Below, piece after piece: positions 1 through 9,273 of a stretch of DNA of 64,000 nt. Source of the DNA: Rhodoferax sp. (GTDB taxonomy: Bacteria > Pseudomonadota > Gammaproteobacteria > Burkholderiales > Burkholderiaceae_C); the NCBI RefSeq assembly GCF_025354435.1, contig NZ_JANXMU010000073.1:62001-126000 (forward strand), written 5' to 3'. The notes below the pieces were generated by a model. The model saw only the letters and a list, made by a program, of their open reading frames with translations, was not told where the DNA came from and made no database searches. Each line of letters starts with the position of its first letter. Within the stretch, counting starts at the first letter, position 1. The position numbers and the translations under genes were made by a program.

Positions 1-1431
1 GCGGCGGGTGGTTTTAAAGCGGACGAATTCGCTGTGCGCCTCGGCCAGCGGATGGTCGGCCAGTTGCAGGCGTACGCGCTCCGGGTTGGCTTCCAGCGAA
101 TAGGCCTCGGCCGTGGCCTGGCCCTGCGCATCCAGCAGCAGGCGTACGCGCCATGCGCCTTGGGGACGGGCGATGGCTTGCAGGGTTTGGTGGACGTGTT
201 CCAGATTCCACGGCGTACCGAAATGCGCTGCCGCCGCCTGCATGCGGGCCAGGTGGGCCTCACGGTGGCGCAGGCTGCCGCCCACCATGGCCAGCGTCTC
301 CAGCAGCGCAAACGGGGCGCTGGCGCGCTGCACAAAGGCCTGCTTGGCGGCCCATTCCTGCCACTCGCCCTCGGCTTGCGCGTCAGAGGTGATGCCGCTG
401 CCGATGCCGCAGCGGGCCTCTGCGCCGCTCAGGGTGACGGTGCGAATGGGCACGTTGAAGGTGGTGGCCCCACCGGGCTGCACCACGCCGATGGCACCGC
501 AGTACACGCCGCGCGCCGTGGGCTCCAAGCTGTGGATCATGCGCATCGCCTGCACCTTGGGCGCGCCGGTGACCGAGCCGCAGGGGAATAGCGCGGTGAA
601 CACCTCGGCCAGCGTGCAGCCGGGCCGGGTGCGGGCGGTTACGTCGGAGGTCATCTGCCACACCGTGGGCAGGGCCTCGGTGTGGAACAGGCGCGGCACC
701 TGCACGCTGAAGGGTTCGGCAATGCGCGAGATGTCGTTGCGCAGCAAGTCCACCACCATCACGTTCTCGGCGCGCTCCTTGGGCGACGTGCGCAGCGATG
801 CCGCCAGGGCCGCATCCTCTTGCGCATCCGCGCCGCGGCGGGCCGTGCCTTTCATGGGGCGGGCCAGGATGTGGCCATCCCGCCAGTCGAAAAACAGCTC
901 GGGCGAGACGGAAAAAATCTGCGCGTCTCCGGTATCCAGCAGCGCCGCATAGCCCCCTGGCTGGGCGCGCTGCAGGGCCGCAAACAGAGCCTGCGGGTCG
1001 CCCTGGAAGTCGCCTGCCATCTGCGCTGTCAGATTCACCTGGTACAGATCGCCTGCACTGATCGCTTGGTGAAGCTTGTCCATAGCTGCATCGAAATCGG
1101 GCCGGGAAATGAAGCTGTGCCAGTCGATTTGCGCGCTGGCGGTGGCGGGTTCTGGCCAAGGCAGGGGTGCGTCAAACACTGCAAACCAGGCCAGTGGGCC
1201 GTCGGCAGGATGGACCGTCAACGCCGCATCGAACGCGGGCGCAGCCTCGTAGCGCAGATAGCCCACGCACCACTGCCCCTGTGCCGACGCGGCCTGCATT
1301 GCATCCAGCAGCGGCTTGACTTGCGCCAGCGTGTGCGCCAGCAGGGTCTGCAGCGGCGTGCCAAACGCATGGCGCACACGGGGGCCTCCGCGCGGGTCGG
1401 CAAAGTCGATCAGCGCGGTGATTCCCTCCAT
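1..1431 (-). CDS. pabB: Aminodeoxychorismate synthase component I (PabB), 3' end off the window
   Basis: This chorismate-binding enzyme makes 4-amino-4-deoxychorismate for folate synthesis in the cytoplasm. The reading frame is open for 477 codons to the window edge, so the C-terminus is missing. Visible family motifs include LYQVNLTAQ, the MKGTARRG block and DLLRND in the chorismate-binding core (about residues 115-370). After residue 370 the protein continues with a segment containing FALLETLAMVGG and LARMQAAAAHFG. This resembles the start of the aminodeoxychorismate lyase (PabC) fold and suggests a PabB-PabC fusion, common in this group. The ATG overlaps the nadA stop as TGATG, so translation is probably coupled. 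Family assignment is secure; the fusion is inferred from the partial tail. Confidence 0.9.
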   Translation of the reverse strand, partial: MEGITALIDFADPRGGPRVRHAFGTPLQTLLAHTLAQVKPLLDAMQAASAQGQWCVGYLRYEAAPAFDAALTVHPADGPLAWFAVFDAPLPWPEPATASAQIDWHSFISRPDFDAAMDKLHQAISAGDLYQVNLTAQMAGDFQGDPQALFAALQRAQPGGYAALLDTGDAQIFSVSPELFFDWRDGHILARPMKGTARRGADAQEDAALAASLRTSPKERAENVMVVDLLRNDISRIAEPFSVQVPRLFHTEALPTVWQMTSDVTARTRPGCTLAEVFTALFPCGSVTGAPKVQAMRMIHSLEPTARGVYCGAIGVVQPGGATTFNVPIRTVTLSGAEARCGIGSGITSDAQAEGEWQEWAAKQAFVQRASAPFALLETLAMVGGSLRHREAHLARMQAAAAHFGTPWNLEHVHQTLQAIARPQGAWRVRLLLDAQGQATAEAYSLEANPERVRLQLADHPLAEAHSEFVRFKTTRR

Positions 1432-2543
1432 CAGGCCGCGCCGATGTTTGGCACCAGGCCGGTGGTGGGTAGGCCGTTTTTGAGGGCCGCCGTAAAGGCC
1501 AGCATGCGGTCGATGGGCAGGCGGGCGCGCAGGCCCAGGGCGGGGTTGATGTGGACCTCGTTGGTGCCCAGCTCCAGCACCTGGGCCAGCCCGGCCAGGC
1601 CGTTCATGGCCATCCAGGGGCAGTGCGCGCAGCTCTTGCAGGTGGCGCTGTTGCCGGCAGTGGGGGCCTCGATGAACAATTTGCCGGGGTTCTGCGTGCG
1701 CAGTTTGTGCAGCATGCCGTTGTCGGTGGCGACGATGAAGGTGCTGGCATCCATGGTGCGGGCTGCCGCCAGGATGGCCGAGGTGGAGCCCACGGCATCG
1801 GCCAGGGCGATCACGTCGGCGGACGACTCGGGGTGCACCAGCACCTTGGCTTCGGGGTGCTCGGCCTTCAAGGCTTCCAGCTCGAAGGCCTTGAACTCGT
1901 CGTGCACGATGCAGGCCCCGTTCCAGAACACCATGTCGGCCCCTGTTTCCTTCTGGATGTAGTTGCCCAGGTGTTTGTCGGGGGCCCACAGGATTTTGTG
2001 GCCCTGGTCTTTGAGAGCCCGCACCACGTCCAGCGCGCAGCCGGAGGTGACCAGCCAGTCGGCGCGGGCTTTCACCTCGGCGCTGGTGTTGGCGTAGACC
2101 ACCACGGTGCGGTCCGGGTGGGCATCGCAAAAGGCGTTGAACTCGGCGCTGGGGCAGCCCAGGTCGAGCGAGCAGGTGGCATCCAGGTCGGGCATGAGGA
2201 TGCGCTTCTCGGGCGACAGGATCTTGGCGGTTTCGCCCATGAAGCGCACGCCCGATACCACCAGGGTCTGCGCCGCATGGTCGCGGCCAAAGCGGGCCAT
2301 CTCCAGCGAATCACTGACCAAGCCGCCGGTTTCTTCGGCCAAATCTTGCAAGTCGGGGTGCACGTAATAGTGCGACACCATCACCGCATTGCGCTCTTTG
2401 AGCAGGCGGCGGATGCGGTCTTTCAGCGCCAGGCGTTCGCTGGGGCTGGGCTCCACCGGTACGCGGGCCCAGGCGTGGCGTGGCGCGCAGACGGCACCCT
2501 CTACGGGCTGCTCATATTCAACTTCCATCATGGTGGTGGTCAT
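1431..2543 (-). CDS. nadA: Quinolinate synthase A
   Basis: NadA condenses iminoaspartate with dihydroxyacetone phosphate to quinolinate in de novo NAD synthesis, using a [4Fe-4S] cluster. The 370-residue protein is of the long type, with an N-terminal extension before the core. Expected features are visible: [37 protein letters not shown] and the C-terminal [11 protein letters not shown], which together supply candidate cluster cysteines. It lies 10 bp downstream of nadC and overlaps pabB by one base, so the three genes form one minus-strand operon. An AGGA ribosome site sits a suitable distance upstream of the chosen ATG. Confidence 0.96.
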   Translation of the reverse strand: MTTTMMEVEYEQPVEGAVCAPRHAWARVPVEPSPSERLALKDRIRRLLKERNAVMVSHYYVHPDLQDLAEETGGLVSDSLEMARFGRDHAAQTLVVSGVRFMGETAKILSPEKRILMPDLDATCSLDLGCPSAEFNAFCDAHPDRTVVVYANTSAEVKARADWLVTSGCALDVVRALKDQGHKILWAPDKHLGNYIQKETGADMVFWNGACIVHDEFKAFELEALKAEHPEAKVLVHPESSADVIALADAVGSTSAILAAARTMDASTFIVATDNGMLHKLRTQNPGKLFIEAPTAGNSATCKSCAHCPWMAMNGLAGLAQVLELGTNEVHINPALGLRARLPIDRMLAFTAALKNGLPTTGLVPNIGAA

Positions 2544-2553
2544 GGATTTTTCC

Positions 2554-3429
2554 TCACAGGTCCTGGAAACGCATGGAGTAATCGGTGGCCTTCACGTCCT
2601 TGGTCAGGCCACCGATGGAGATCCGGTCTACGCCGGTTTCGGCCAGGGTGCGCAAGCCTTGCAGCGTCACGCCGCCGGAGATTTCCAGCACGGCTTTGTT
2701 GGCACCGCGCGCAGTGTTGCGGCGCACGGCCTCGTGCAAGGTGGGCAGGTCCATGTTGTCCAGCAGCACCATGCGGGCACCGGCATTCAGGGCCTCGTCG
2801 AGCTGGGCCAGCGTCTCCACCTCAATCTCGATGAAACTCGCCTGCTGGGCCAGGGCGGCGGCGCGTTGCAGCACGGCGGTCACGCCCCCGGCAGCGGCGA
2901 TGTGGTTCTCTTTGATCAGCACTGCGTCATACAGGCCGATGCGGTGGTTGGTGCCGCCGCCTATGCGCACCGCGTACTTTTGCGCCAGGCGCAGGCCGGG
3001 CAGGGTTTTGCGGGTGTCCACGATGTGGGTGCCGGTGCCGGCCACCGCCTGCACGTGCAACGCCGTGCGGCTAGCGACGGCGCTGAGCAGTTGCAGGAAA
3101 TTGAGGGCGGTGCGCTCGGCGGTCAGCAGGGCCTGGGCCGGGCCCTGCAGCTCCAACACCACCTGGTCGGCGGCGCAGGTTTTGCCCTCATTTACCAGCC
3201 AGGTCCAGGTGGCGGTGGGGGCGATTTGGCGCAGCGTCGCTTCCACCCAAGGCGTGCCGCACAGCACCGCAGCTTCGCGGGCCAGAATGCGGGCCCGGGT
3301 GTGGCGGGCGGGGTCGATCAGCGCGGCGGTCAGGTCGCCGGGGCCAACGTCTTCAAGCAGGGCACGGGCTACATCGGCCGCGGCCAGGGTGGCGATGCTG
3401 GCGGGGGAAAAGTCAAAAAACGGAGGCAT
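2554..3429 (-). CDS. nadC: Nicotinate-nucleotide pyrophosphorylase (carboxylating)
   Basis: NadC converts quinolinate and PRPP to nicotinate mononucleotide, the step after NadA. The 291-residue product starts [11 protein letters not shown] and shows the family signatures DVGPGDLTA near the N-terminus, TRKTLPGLR in the middle, [16 protein letters not shown] for substrate binding and VLLDNM/EISGGV toward the C-terminus. The frame is open well upstream, but that extension runs through the aldehyde dehydrogenase gene on the other strand and is not conserved-looking, so the internal ATG is taken as the start. It is the first gene of nadC-nadA-pabB and is divergent from the dehydrogenase. Confidence 0.96.
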   Translation of the reverse strand: MPPFFDFSPASIATLAAADVARALLEDVGPGDLTAALIDPARHTRARILAREAAVLCGTPWVEATLRQIAPTATWTWLVNEGKTCAADQVVLELQGPAQALLTAERTALNFLQLLSAVASRTALHVQAVAGTGTHIVDTRKTLPGLRLAQKYAVRIGGGTNHRIGLYDAVLIKENHIAAAGGVTAVLQRAAALAQQASFIEIEVETLAQLDEALNAGARMVLLDNMDLPTLHEAVRRNTARGANKAVLEISGGVTLQGLRTLAETGVDRISIGGLTKDVKATDYSMRFQDL

Positions 3430-3522
3430 GGTTTTGTGTGTCTCAGGCGGGGGCTCGAAGTGTGTCACATCTGTGGCAGGGTATTTTCCCCGCAGCCGGG
3501 GCGTACTGGCACCATGGGGGTT

Positions 3523-4926
3523 ATGCAAACTCCCGAATCCGACCTTTCCCGCCTGCTGGCCCTGCAGCGCCAGGCCCATGCCGCCGACCCCGCGCCGCGC
3601 GAGGCCACCCGCCGGGACCGGCTGCAGCGCCTGGGCGCGCTGCTGGACCAGCATGCGGAGGCCTTCACCGCCCAGATCGGCCAGGACTTCGGCACCCGCG
3701 CCGCCGCCGAGATCACCCTGACCGAAATCGTACCGGTGCGCAGTGCCATCCGCCACGCGCGCCAGCACCTGCGGGCGTGGATGCACCCCCGGCAGGTCGC
3801 CACCGGGTGGATGTTTTTGCCGGGCCGCAGCCTGCTGCTGCGCCAGCCGCTGGGCGTGGTGGGTATCGTCAGCCCCTGGAACTATCCGCTGCTGCTGGCC
3901 TTGTCGCCGCTGGTGGATGTGCTGGCGGCGGGCAACCGGGCGCTGCTCAAGCCGTCGGAGCTCACGCCGCGCTTTGCCGAGGGGCTGCGGCTGGCGGTGG
4001 CCGAATTCTTTTCCGCCGATGAGGTGGCGGTGCTCACCGGCGATGCCGCGCTGGGCCAGGCGTTTTGCGCCCAGCCTTTCGACCACTTGGTGTTCACCGG
4101 CTCCACCGCCGTGGGCCGCCTGGTGGCGCAGGCGGCCGCCAAAAATCTGACCCCGGTGACGCTGGAGCTGGGCGGCAAGTCGCCCGTGCTGGTGGACACA
4201 TCCTGCGACCTGGGCAAGACGCTGGACCGGCTGGCTTGGGGCAAGCTGATCAACGCAGGCCAGACCTGCATCGCCCCCGATTACGCTCTAGTGCCGCGGC
4301 CCATGCTGGGGGCCTTCGTGAAAGCCCTGCGCGCCAGCATGCTGCGGCTGTACCCCCGCTTCCAGGGCAACCCCGACTACACCAGCATCGCCAGCGACCG
4401 GCACTGGGCGCGCCTGCAGGCCCTGGTGGCCGATGCGCGGGCGCAGGGGGCAACGGTGGTGGAACTGGAGCCGTCAAACGGTAGTCGCCAGATGCCCCCG
4501 GTGCTATTGCTGGACGTGCACGACGGCATGCGCGTGCTGCAAGAAGAAATCTTCGGCCCGGTGCTGCCCATCGTGCCCTATGACACGCTGGAAGAGGCCA
4601 TTGCCTTTATCAACGCCCGCGACAAGCCGCTGGCCCTGTACTGGTTTGGCCGCAACACCGCCCACCGCGACCAGGTGCTGGCGCAGACCCAATCCGGTGG
4701 GGTAAGCACCAACGACACCCTGGTGCACCTGGCGCAAGACGGTCTGCCGTTTGGCGGCGTGGGGCCGTCGGGCCAGGGGCACTACCACGGCGAATGGGGC
4801 TTTCGCCGGTTCAGCCATGAGAAGCCGGTGTTCCAGCAATCGCGCTGGTCGGGCGGTGGCTTGGTGTATCCGCCGTACACGCCGCGCATCCAGAAGCTGC
4901 TGCGCTGGCTGGGCCGAAGGCACTGA
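3523..4926 (+). CDS. Aldehyde dehydrogenase, coniferyl-aldehyde type
   Basis: This NAD(P)-dependent aldehyde dehydrogenase of about 467 residues has no signal peptide. Landmarks in order are PWNYP (cofactor-binding region), LKPSELTP, FTGSTAVG, the active-site ELGGKSP with its glutamate, the catalytic cysteine in GQTCIAPDY, and EIFGPVLPI near the C-terminus. The sequence style, including GQTCIAPDY and a tail rich in aromatic residues, resembles CalB-like coniferyl aldehyde dehydrogenases, which also oxidise medium-chain aliphatic aldehydes; the true substrate is not shown. An ATG three codons upstream (3514) is an alternative start. The frame extends upstream only as an antisense shadow of nadC. 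A dispersed repeat follows the stop codon. Confidence 0.92.
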   Translation: MQTPESDLSRLLALQRQAHAADPAPREATRRDRLQRLGALLDQHAEAFTAQIGQDFGTRAAAEITLTEIVPVRSAIRHARQHLRAWMHPRQVATGWMFLPGRSLLLRQPLGVVGIVSPWNYPLLLALSPLVDVLAAGNRALLKPSELTPRFAEGLRLAVAEFFSADEVAVLTGDAALGQAFCAQPFDHLVFTGSTAVGRLVAQAAAKNLTPVTLELGGKSPVLVDTSCDLGKTLDRLAWGKLINAGQTCIAPDYALVPRPMLGAFVKALRASMLRLYPRFQGNPDYTSIASDRHWARLQALVADARAQGATVVELEPSNGSRQMPPVLLLDVHDGMRVLQEEIFGPVLPIVPYDTLEEAIAFINARDKPLALYWFGRNTAHRDQVLAQTQSGGVSTNDTLVHLAQDGLPFGGVGPSGQGHYHGEWGFRRFSHEKPVFQQSRWSGGGLVYPPYTPRIQKLLRWLGRRH

Positions 4927-4930
4927 GGTT

Positions 4931-4993
4931 TTGCTATTTAAATAAGAGCTTAAAGCATTTGTGGTGTATGCGCTAGGTGCCTATTTGACTTGT
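4931..4993 (+). repeat. Dispersed palindromic repeat (family 1), copy after the aldehyde dehydrogenase
   Basis: This copy has the family layout: a GCTATTT...AAGAGCT left arm, a central region, then TGCGCTAGGTGCCTATTTG. It begins a few bases after the stop codon. The central GCGC arm on the left is degenerate (AAAGCAT). It matches the copies at 12886, 24092, 27773 and 47858 by eye. No transposase or RNA signature is attached. Confidence 0.6.
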
Positions 4994-5143
4994 TTTATTT
5001 GATTGCGGTATCGGCATGCAACCTGCATACCGATTAAGCTGAATCTAAAAATGCATGCATTACAAGTGCTTGCAAATTTGCCTCTTGGCATGCTTGTCGT
5101 ACCCTGCAAAACGGAAATAATTCACGAAAAACGGGGAGGAAGA

Positions 5144-5413
5144 ATGGAAAGTATGTTTTCTGGTGGCGCAGTTGCCATAGTGGGGATTGCCATTGTGTAC
5201 ATGGTCTTTATGGGCCGCCGGGAAAAGTCGCCCTATGACGCGCAGACCCAGTCCCAGATCATGGCGCTGCGGGCGCATGCCGAGGCCAAAGAAAAATATG
5301 CGTTGCAAGGTGTCGAGCGCCGCGCCCAAAAGCAGGCCGACCGCCGCCTCGGCCAACGCCAAGCCGTAAAGCAGACCCGCATGCACGCGAGACCTGGAAC
5401 ACTAGGCCGGTAG
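5144..5413 (+). CDS. Small single-pass membrane protein of unknown function
   Basis: This is an 89-residue protein with one N-terminal membrane span (about residues 5-24, GGAVAIVGIAIVYMVFMG). A charged cytoplasmic-looking tail follows, rich in Arg, Lys, Gln and Ala and probably helical. A good ribosome site (GGGGAGGA) lies just upstream and decides this ATG over an upstream in-frame one at 5003. The general plan resembles small envelope proteins of the phage-shock PspB sort, but I see no diagnostic motif and do not assign a function. It stands alone between the dehydrogenase and the efflux operon. Confidence 0.6.
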   Translation: MESMFSGGAVAIVGIAIVYMVFMGRREKSPYDAQTQSQIMALRAHAEAKEKYALQGVERRAQKQADRRLGQRQAVKQTRMHARPGTLGR

Positions 5414-5448
5414 CGCCCTTTTGGCGGCGGTAACACGCTGCAAAATCG

Positions 5449-5503
5449 CTGCTTTGTATATCGCGGCCCACGTAGGAAAAATGAGCGCTAGCAACCTAAA
5501 ACG
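5449..5503 (+). repeat. Degenerate family 1 palindromic repeat
   Basis: The stretch reads GCTGCTTTGTATATCGCGGCC, then GAGCGCTAGCAACC. It keeps the right-hand GCGCTAGC arm and the outer spacing of the repeat family but has many mismatches in the left arm. It lies in the 160-bp gap between the small membrane protein and the convergent efflux operon end. This is a weak member of the set. Confidence 0.35.
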
Positions 5504-5575
5504 CCATCAATCCACTCCATAGCCACCCCCTCCAAAGATAAAGATGCGCAGCACGGCAGCCTGGGGGTGTGCAAT

Positions 5576-7003
5576 TCATTCCCAGCCACCGCCCAGCGCC
5601 AAAAATACCCCCACCTGGTCGTCCGCCAGCTGCGCGTCGGACGCGGCCAGGGCGGCTTCGCTGCTGGCCAGGGCGCGCTCGGCATCCAGCGAATCGAGGT
5701 AGCCGGTTTTACCGTTGCGGTAGAGCTGGCGGGCCTGTTGGGCCACGGCGGCGTTCTCGGCGCGGGCGGCCTGCAGGGCGGTGTGGCGGTCGAGTTCGCG
5801 GGCGTAGGTGTCCAGCGCGGTTTCGGTCTCGCGCAGGGAGGTGAGCACGGTGCCGTCGAACTGGGCCAGCGCGCCCCGGGTGCTGGCCTCGGCTTGGGCG
5901 ATGCGGGCGTGTACTGCGCCGTTGATCGGGATGCTCCAGCTGATCAGCGGGCCAATGCCCCAGCTCAGGGTGTCGCGGTGGCCCCGATCGGCCCACTCGC
6001 CCGCCGATGCGGCGCTCAGGCCCAGGCTGATCTTGGGGTACAGGTCGGCGGTGGCTACGCCGATGCGGGCCGTGGCCTCGGCCAAGCGGCGTTCGGCCTG
6101 GCGGATGTCGGGGCGGCGGCGCAACAGCGCGGCCCCGTCGCCCACCGGCAGCACACCAGCCACCTGCGGCGGCGTGGTGCAGCTAGCGACTTCGCGCGGG
6201 AAATCTTGCGGCAGCGCGCCGGTCAGCGTGGCCAGCCGGTACAGCGCGCCCTGGCGCTCGGCCTGCAGGGGCGGCAGGGTGGCGTTGAGCTGCTGCAACT
6301 GTCCGCGCGCGCGGGCCGCGTCGATCAGGCCCGCTCGCCCCGCCTGCTGCAGGCGCTCAGATACATCCACCGCCTCGCGTTGCAGGCCCTGCGACTTTTG
6401 TGCCGCGGCAATGCGCAGGCCGCTGGAGCAGACCTGGGCATAGGCCCGCGCGGTGCTTGCGGCGACGTTGACGCGCACTAGGTCTACCGCGGCCTGGGCG
6501 GCCTGGCTGCTGGCATCGGCGGCTTCGATGGCACGGTGGATCTGGCCAAACAGGTCCAGCTGGTAGGACAGCCCGGCACCGGCGCTGTAGAGCACGCTGT
6601 TGGGCGGCGTGTAGCCTTCTTGTAGCAGCGAGATGCCGGACACATGGCCGTACTGCGGCCCGCCTTCGATGGCCAGGGTGGGTTTTTGCGCCCCCGAGAC
6701 TTCGGTTTGCAGGGCCTGCACCCGTTCCAGGTTGGCCACGGCCTGGCGCAGGTCGGTGTTGTGCGCCAGCGCTTTTTCGACTAGCGCGTCCAGCCGCGCA
6801 TCCTGGTACAGCCGCCACCAGTGGTCGGGCAGCGGCTGGGCCGAGAACGGCGCGTGGCCGTCCACCTGGGCAAACGGCTTGCCTGCGGCGGGTTGGCTGG
6901 CCAGGGCCTCAGGTGGCTGCTGGTAGTTGGGGCCGACAGGGGCGGTGCCGCAGGCGGCCAGCGCAGCTACCAGGGGCAGCAGGTAAAAAAGGGACGTGCG
7001 CAT
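5576..7003 (-). CDS. NodT/OprM-type outer-membrane efflux lipoprotein
   Basis: This is the outer-membrane channel of a tripartite efflux pump. The 475-residue precursor has a lipoprotein signal with the lipobox LAAC (Cys at about residue 18), so it should be acylated. Two TolC-like repeats follow, with motifs such as PDHWWRLYQDARLDALVEKAL near the N-terminus, LLRRRPDIRQAERRLAEA in the middle, and a C-terminal YLDSLDAERAL segment. It is the last gene of the minus-strand set MarR-FUSC-DUF1656-HlyD-OMF, two bases after the HlyD gene. Exported compounds are probably aromatic acids or hydrophobic drugs, judged from the neighbours. Confidence 0.93.
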   Translation of the reverse strand: MRTSLFYLLPLVAALAACGTAPVGPNYQQPPEALASQPAAGKPFAQVDGHAPFSAQPLPDHWWRLYQDARLDALVEKALAHNTDLRQAVANLERVQALQTEVSGAQKPTLAIEGGPQYGHVSGISLLQEGYTPPNSVLYSAGAGLSYQLDLFGQIHRAIEAADASSQAAQAAVDLVRVNVAASTARAYAQVCSSGLRIAAAQKSQGLQREAVDVSERLQQAGRAGLIDAARARGQLQQLNATLPPLQAERQGALYRLATLTGALPQDFPREVASCTTPPQVAGVLPVGDGAALLRRRPDIRQAERRLAEATARIGVATADLYPKISLGLSAASAGEWADRGHRDTLSWGIGPLISWSIPINGAVHARIAQAEASTRGALAQFDGTVLTSLRETETALDTYARELDRHTALQAARAENAAVAQQARQLYRNGKTGYLDSLDAERALASSEAALAASDAQLADDQVGVFLALGGGWE

Positions 7004-7005
7004 GT

Positions 7006-7902
7006 TCAGCCTTTCGGTGCGGCGGCTTCGCGCACCTGCACCGTCACGGTCTGGCCAGCCACCAGGCGGGCGCTGGCGGGCAGGGCGTCGAGTTTGACGC
7101 GCACCGGGATGCGCTGCGGCAGTCGCACCCAGTTGAAGGTGGGGTTCACATTGGGCAGCAGGCTGGCGCTGGGGCTGCGGTCATGGTCGGCAATGCCTGC
7201 GGCCAGGCTTTCCACCACGCCGGGCAGCACCGTGCCGTCGCCCATCGGGGTCACGTCTACCCGGTCGCCGATGTGGATGCGCGCCAGCTTGGTTTCTTCA
7301 AAGTAGCCCTCCACGTAGAACGAGCGGGCATCTACCAGCGCCAGCACCGCGTGGCCCGCCGCCGCGTAGCTGCCGGTGTGCAGGTCCAGGTTGGTGATCC
7401 AGCCGTCGCTGGGGGCGCGCACCTGGGCGCGGTCGAGGTTGAGTTTGGCGGTGTCCAGCGCCACCTCGCCCTGGGCCACTAGGGCCCGGGCCTGGTCGGC
7501 GCGCACCCCGGCCTGTTCCCGCAGCTCTTGCGATACGAGCGCCCCCAGCCCGGCATCGCGGGCGCTTTCGCGCTGTGCCTGGGCCAGGGCGATGCGCTGG
7601 GCACCCAAAGCCGCCTGGGCCTGGCGCAAGGCCAGGGCGTAGCGGGCGCGGTCTACCTCGAACAGCAGGTCGCCGGCTTTGACCTGCTGGTTGTCGTGCA
7701 CGGCCACGGTGGTGACCAGGCCGGACACGTCGGCGCTGATTTGCACCACGTTGGCCCGCACCCGGCCGTCGCGCGTCCAGGGGGCGAGTTCGTAGTGGTC
7801 CCACAGGCGCAGGGCGGCCCACACGGCGGCGGCCACCACCAGCAGGGTAACGAGGATGCGGGCGAGGGGCTGGGCCCAGGATTTGACAGGCGAAGTGGTC
7901 AT
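7006..7902 (-). CDS. HlyD/AaeA-like periplasmic adaptor protein
   Basis: This membrane-fusion subunit links an inner-membrane FUSC pump to the outer-membrane factor. The 298-residue protein has one N-terminal membrane anchor (about residues 14-33). A lipoyl-like hairpin domain follows (VQISADVSGLVTTVAVHDNQQVKAGDLLFEVD), then a short coiled coil rich in Ala/Gln/Arg and the returning half (AQVRAPSDGWITNLDLHTGSY). Size and order match AaeA, the hydroxybenzoate efflux adaptor. The ATG at 7902 is preferred because the upstream open frame is a shadow of the DUF1656 gene. It lies seven bases after that gene. Confidence 0.93.
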   Translation of the reverse strand: MTTSPVKSWAQPLARILVTLLVVAAAVWAALRLWDHYELAPWTRDGRVRANVVQISADVSGLVTTVAVHDNQQVKAGDLLFEVDRARYALALRQAQAALGAQRIALAQAQRESARDAGLGALVSQELREQAGVRADQARALVAQGEVALDTAKLNLDRAQVRAPSDGWITNLDLHTGSYAAAGHAVLALVDARSFYVEGYFEETKLARIHIGDRVDVTPMGDGTVLPGVVESLAAGIADHDRSPSASLLPNVNPTFNWVRLPQRIPVRVKLDALPASARLVAGQTVTVQVREAAAPKG

Positions 7903-7909
7903 GGGGCGG

Positions 7910-8119
7910 TCAATGCAAAGAAGGGGTATGGATGAGGCTGAGCCCGTAGAGCAGCAGCACGTACAGCGCCAGGTCGAACAGGGCTGGGTGCCAAACCCAG
8001 CGGTACAGGCCAGTAGCCGCCAGCAGGCGGCGCACAGCCCACAGGGCGATGAGCGCGCCAAAGGCCAGCACCATCAACCAGGGCAGGTACAGGCCGTAGA
8101 CAGAGATTTGGCCAATCAT
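7910..8119 (-). CDS. DUF1656 (AaeX-like) small membrane protein
   Basis: This is a 69-residue protein with two predicted membrane spans (about residues 8-28 and 47-63) joined by a basic loop. It matches the DUF1656/AaeX family that is almost always encoded between a FUSC pump and its HlyD adaptor. Its exact role in the pump is not established. The start codon overlaps the stop of the FUSC frame by four bases (ATGA), indicating translational coupling. Confidence 0.9.
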   Translation of the reverse strand: MIGQISVYGLYLPWLMVLAFGALIALWAVRRLLAATGLYRWVWHPALFDLALYVLLLYGLSLIHTPSLH

Positions 8120-9192
8120 GCGGTGGCTCCTGGGATGGGTGTGAGGTCGGTGGCCTCGGGAAAAATATTGCGGCGCAGGCCGACCAGGGCGGTCACGGCG
8201 CTGTGCCAGGCGGGGCTGGTACCCCGGGTGGCCAGCACGGTTTGCAGGCTGTGGTCAATGTCGGCCAGCAGACTGGGGGACCACACGGCGCTGCGCCCGG
8301 CCCCGCGCTGGTGGAAAAACTGGGCGATGTTGGCCAGCAGACCGCCCACGGCCTGGGGTGGCAGCGCGGCGCGGCCCTGCTGCAAACCCACAATGTCTAC
8401 GCCCACGCGCAGGTCGCGTAGCGCGTCATTCGCCACCAGGCTGGGGTCGTCGGCGCTGGCCATGGCGATCCGCGGGGCCAGCAGGCCAATGCGGTCCAGC
8501 ATGCGCACGGTGTAGGCCGGGGAGGTGGTGGGCGTGCCGCGCGATCCGGCCATCTCGCCTAGCTCGCGCCAGATGGCGAGCTGGATGCGCCGGGCGCTCC
8601 ATTCGGCCCCCACCGAGCGCACCAGCCGCGTCACCCGGGCCGCCACCACAATGCCAGCCACCTGGCCCAGCAGCCCGTTGACAAAGCTGGCCAGGTCGTC
8701 GTTGGCTGTGTCGTGCAGGGCCAGGGTGCCGGCCACGCCAAACAGCAGGGCCAGGGCTCCCGGCGTGGTGGCGGGCTGGGCCATGAAGCACCCGGCCAGC
8801 AAAAACACCGGGGCACACACCAGTACCAGCATGCCGAAGTCGTGCACCAATGGCATCAGCAACAGCACGTAGACGCACGAGATCGGCACCGACCACAGGG
8901 TGAATTTCAGGAAGCCGTGGATGGCGGGCACCGGGTCGTCCATGGATGCAAAAAAGCTACAGAACACCGCCGCCATCATGGCCGCTGCGGACCCGCTGGA
9001 CCAGCCGGTGGCGATCCAGAAAGCGCTACACAGGCAAATCGCCAGAATGGCCGCCAGCGACGACAGCAGCGCCATGCCGTAGTCGCGGTGCAGCACCTGG
9101 TTGCTGGAGGCCGTGTGCCGAGGCATGGCTGCGCCGGTCATGCCCGCGTCGATGTCGCGGCGCAGGGCGGCGCAGGCGCGCCAGCCCTCCAC
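8116..9192 (-). CDS. FUSC-family efflux pump, C-terminal part (separated by an in-frame TAG)
   Basis: This is the second half of a fusaric-acid-resistance/AaeB-like inner-membrane pump. It contains the second membrane bundle (about residues 40-185, with LLSSLAAILAICLCSAFW and LALLFGVAGTLALHD) and the C-terminal cytoplasmic helices. The annotated start is a GTG, but the same frame is open for 27 codons upstream to an amber codon at 9274-9276 that ends the N-terminal part. Without that TAG the two parts make one protein of about 685 residues, the usual FUSC size. It is therefore probably a fragment of one gene rather than an independent gene. It may be expressed separately, by read-through, or not at all. 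Confidence 0.75.
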   Translation of the reverse strand: MEGWRACAALRRDIDAGMTGAAMPRHTASSNQVLHRDYGMALLSSLAAILAICLCSAFWIATGWSSGSAAAMMAAVFCSFFASMDDPVPAIHGFLKFTLWSVPISCVYVLLLMPLVHDFGMLVLVCAPVFLLAGCFMAQPATTPGALALLFGVAGTLALHDTANDDLASFVNGLLGQVAGIVVAARVTRLVRSVGAEWSARRIQLAIWRELGEMAGSRGTPTTSPAYTVRMLDRIGLLAPRIAMASADDPSLVANDALRDLRVGVDIVGLQQGRAALPPQAVGGLLANIAQFFHQRGAGRSAVWSPSLLADIDHSLQTVLATRGTSPAWHSAVTALVGLRRNIFPEATDLTPIPGATA

Positions 9193-9273
9193 CAGATCTT
9201 GCAGCCCGGTGGCCAGGCCGACGCGCAGGCCCTGTTCCCACGGCGCGTGGGTGTCCGCAGGGCGGGCTGCGGC

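Noticed and set aside
2389-3513. Long plus-strand open frame in front of the aldehyde dehydrogenase, which would give an 845-residue protein
   Set aside because: The first 375 residues are antisense to nadC and nadA, have Gly/Gln/His-rich shadow composition and no family features. The dehydrogenase starts normally at MQTPESD.
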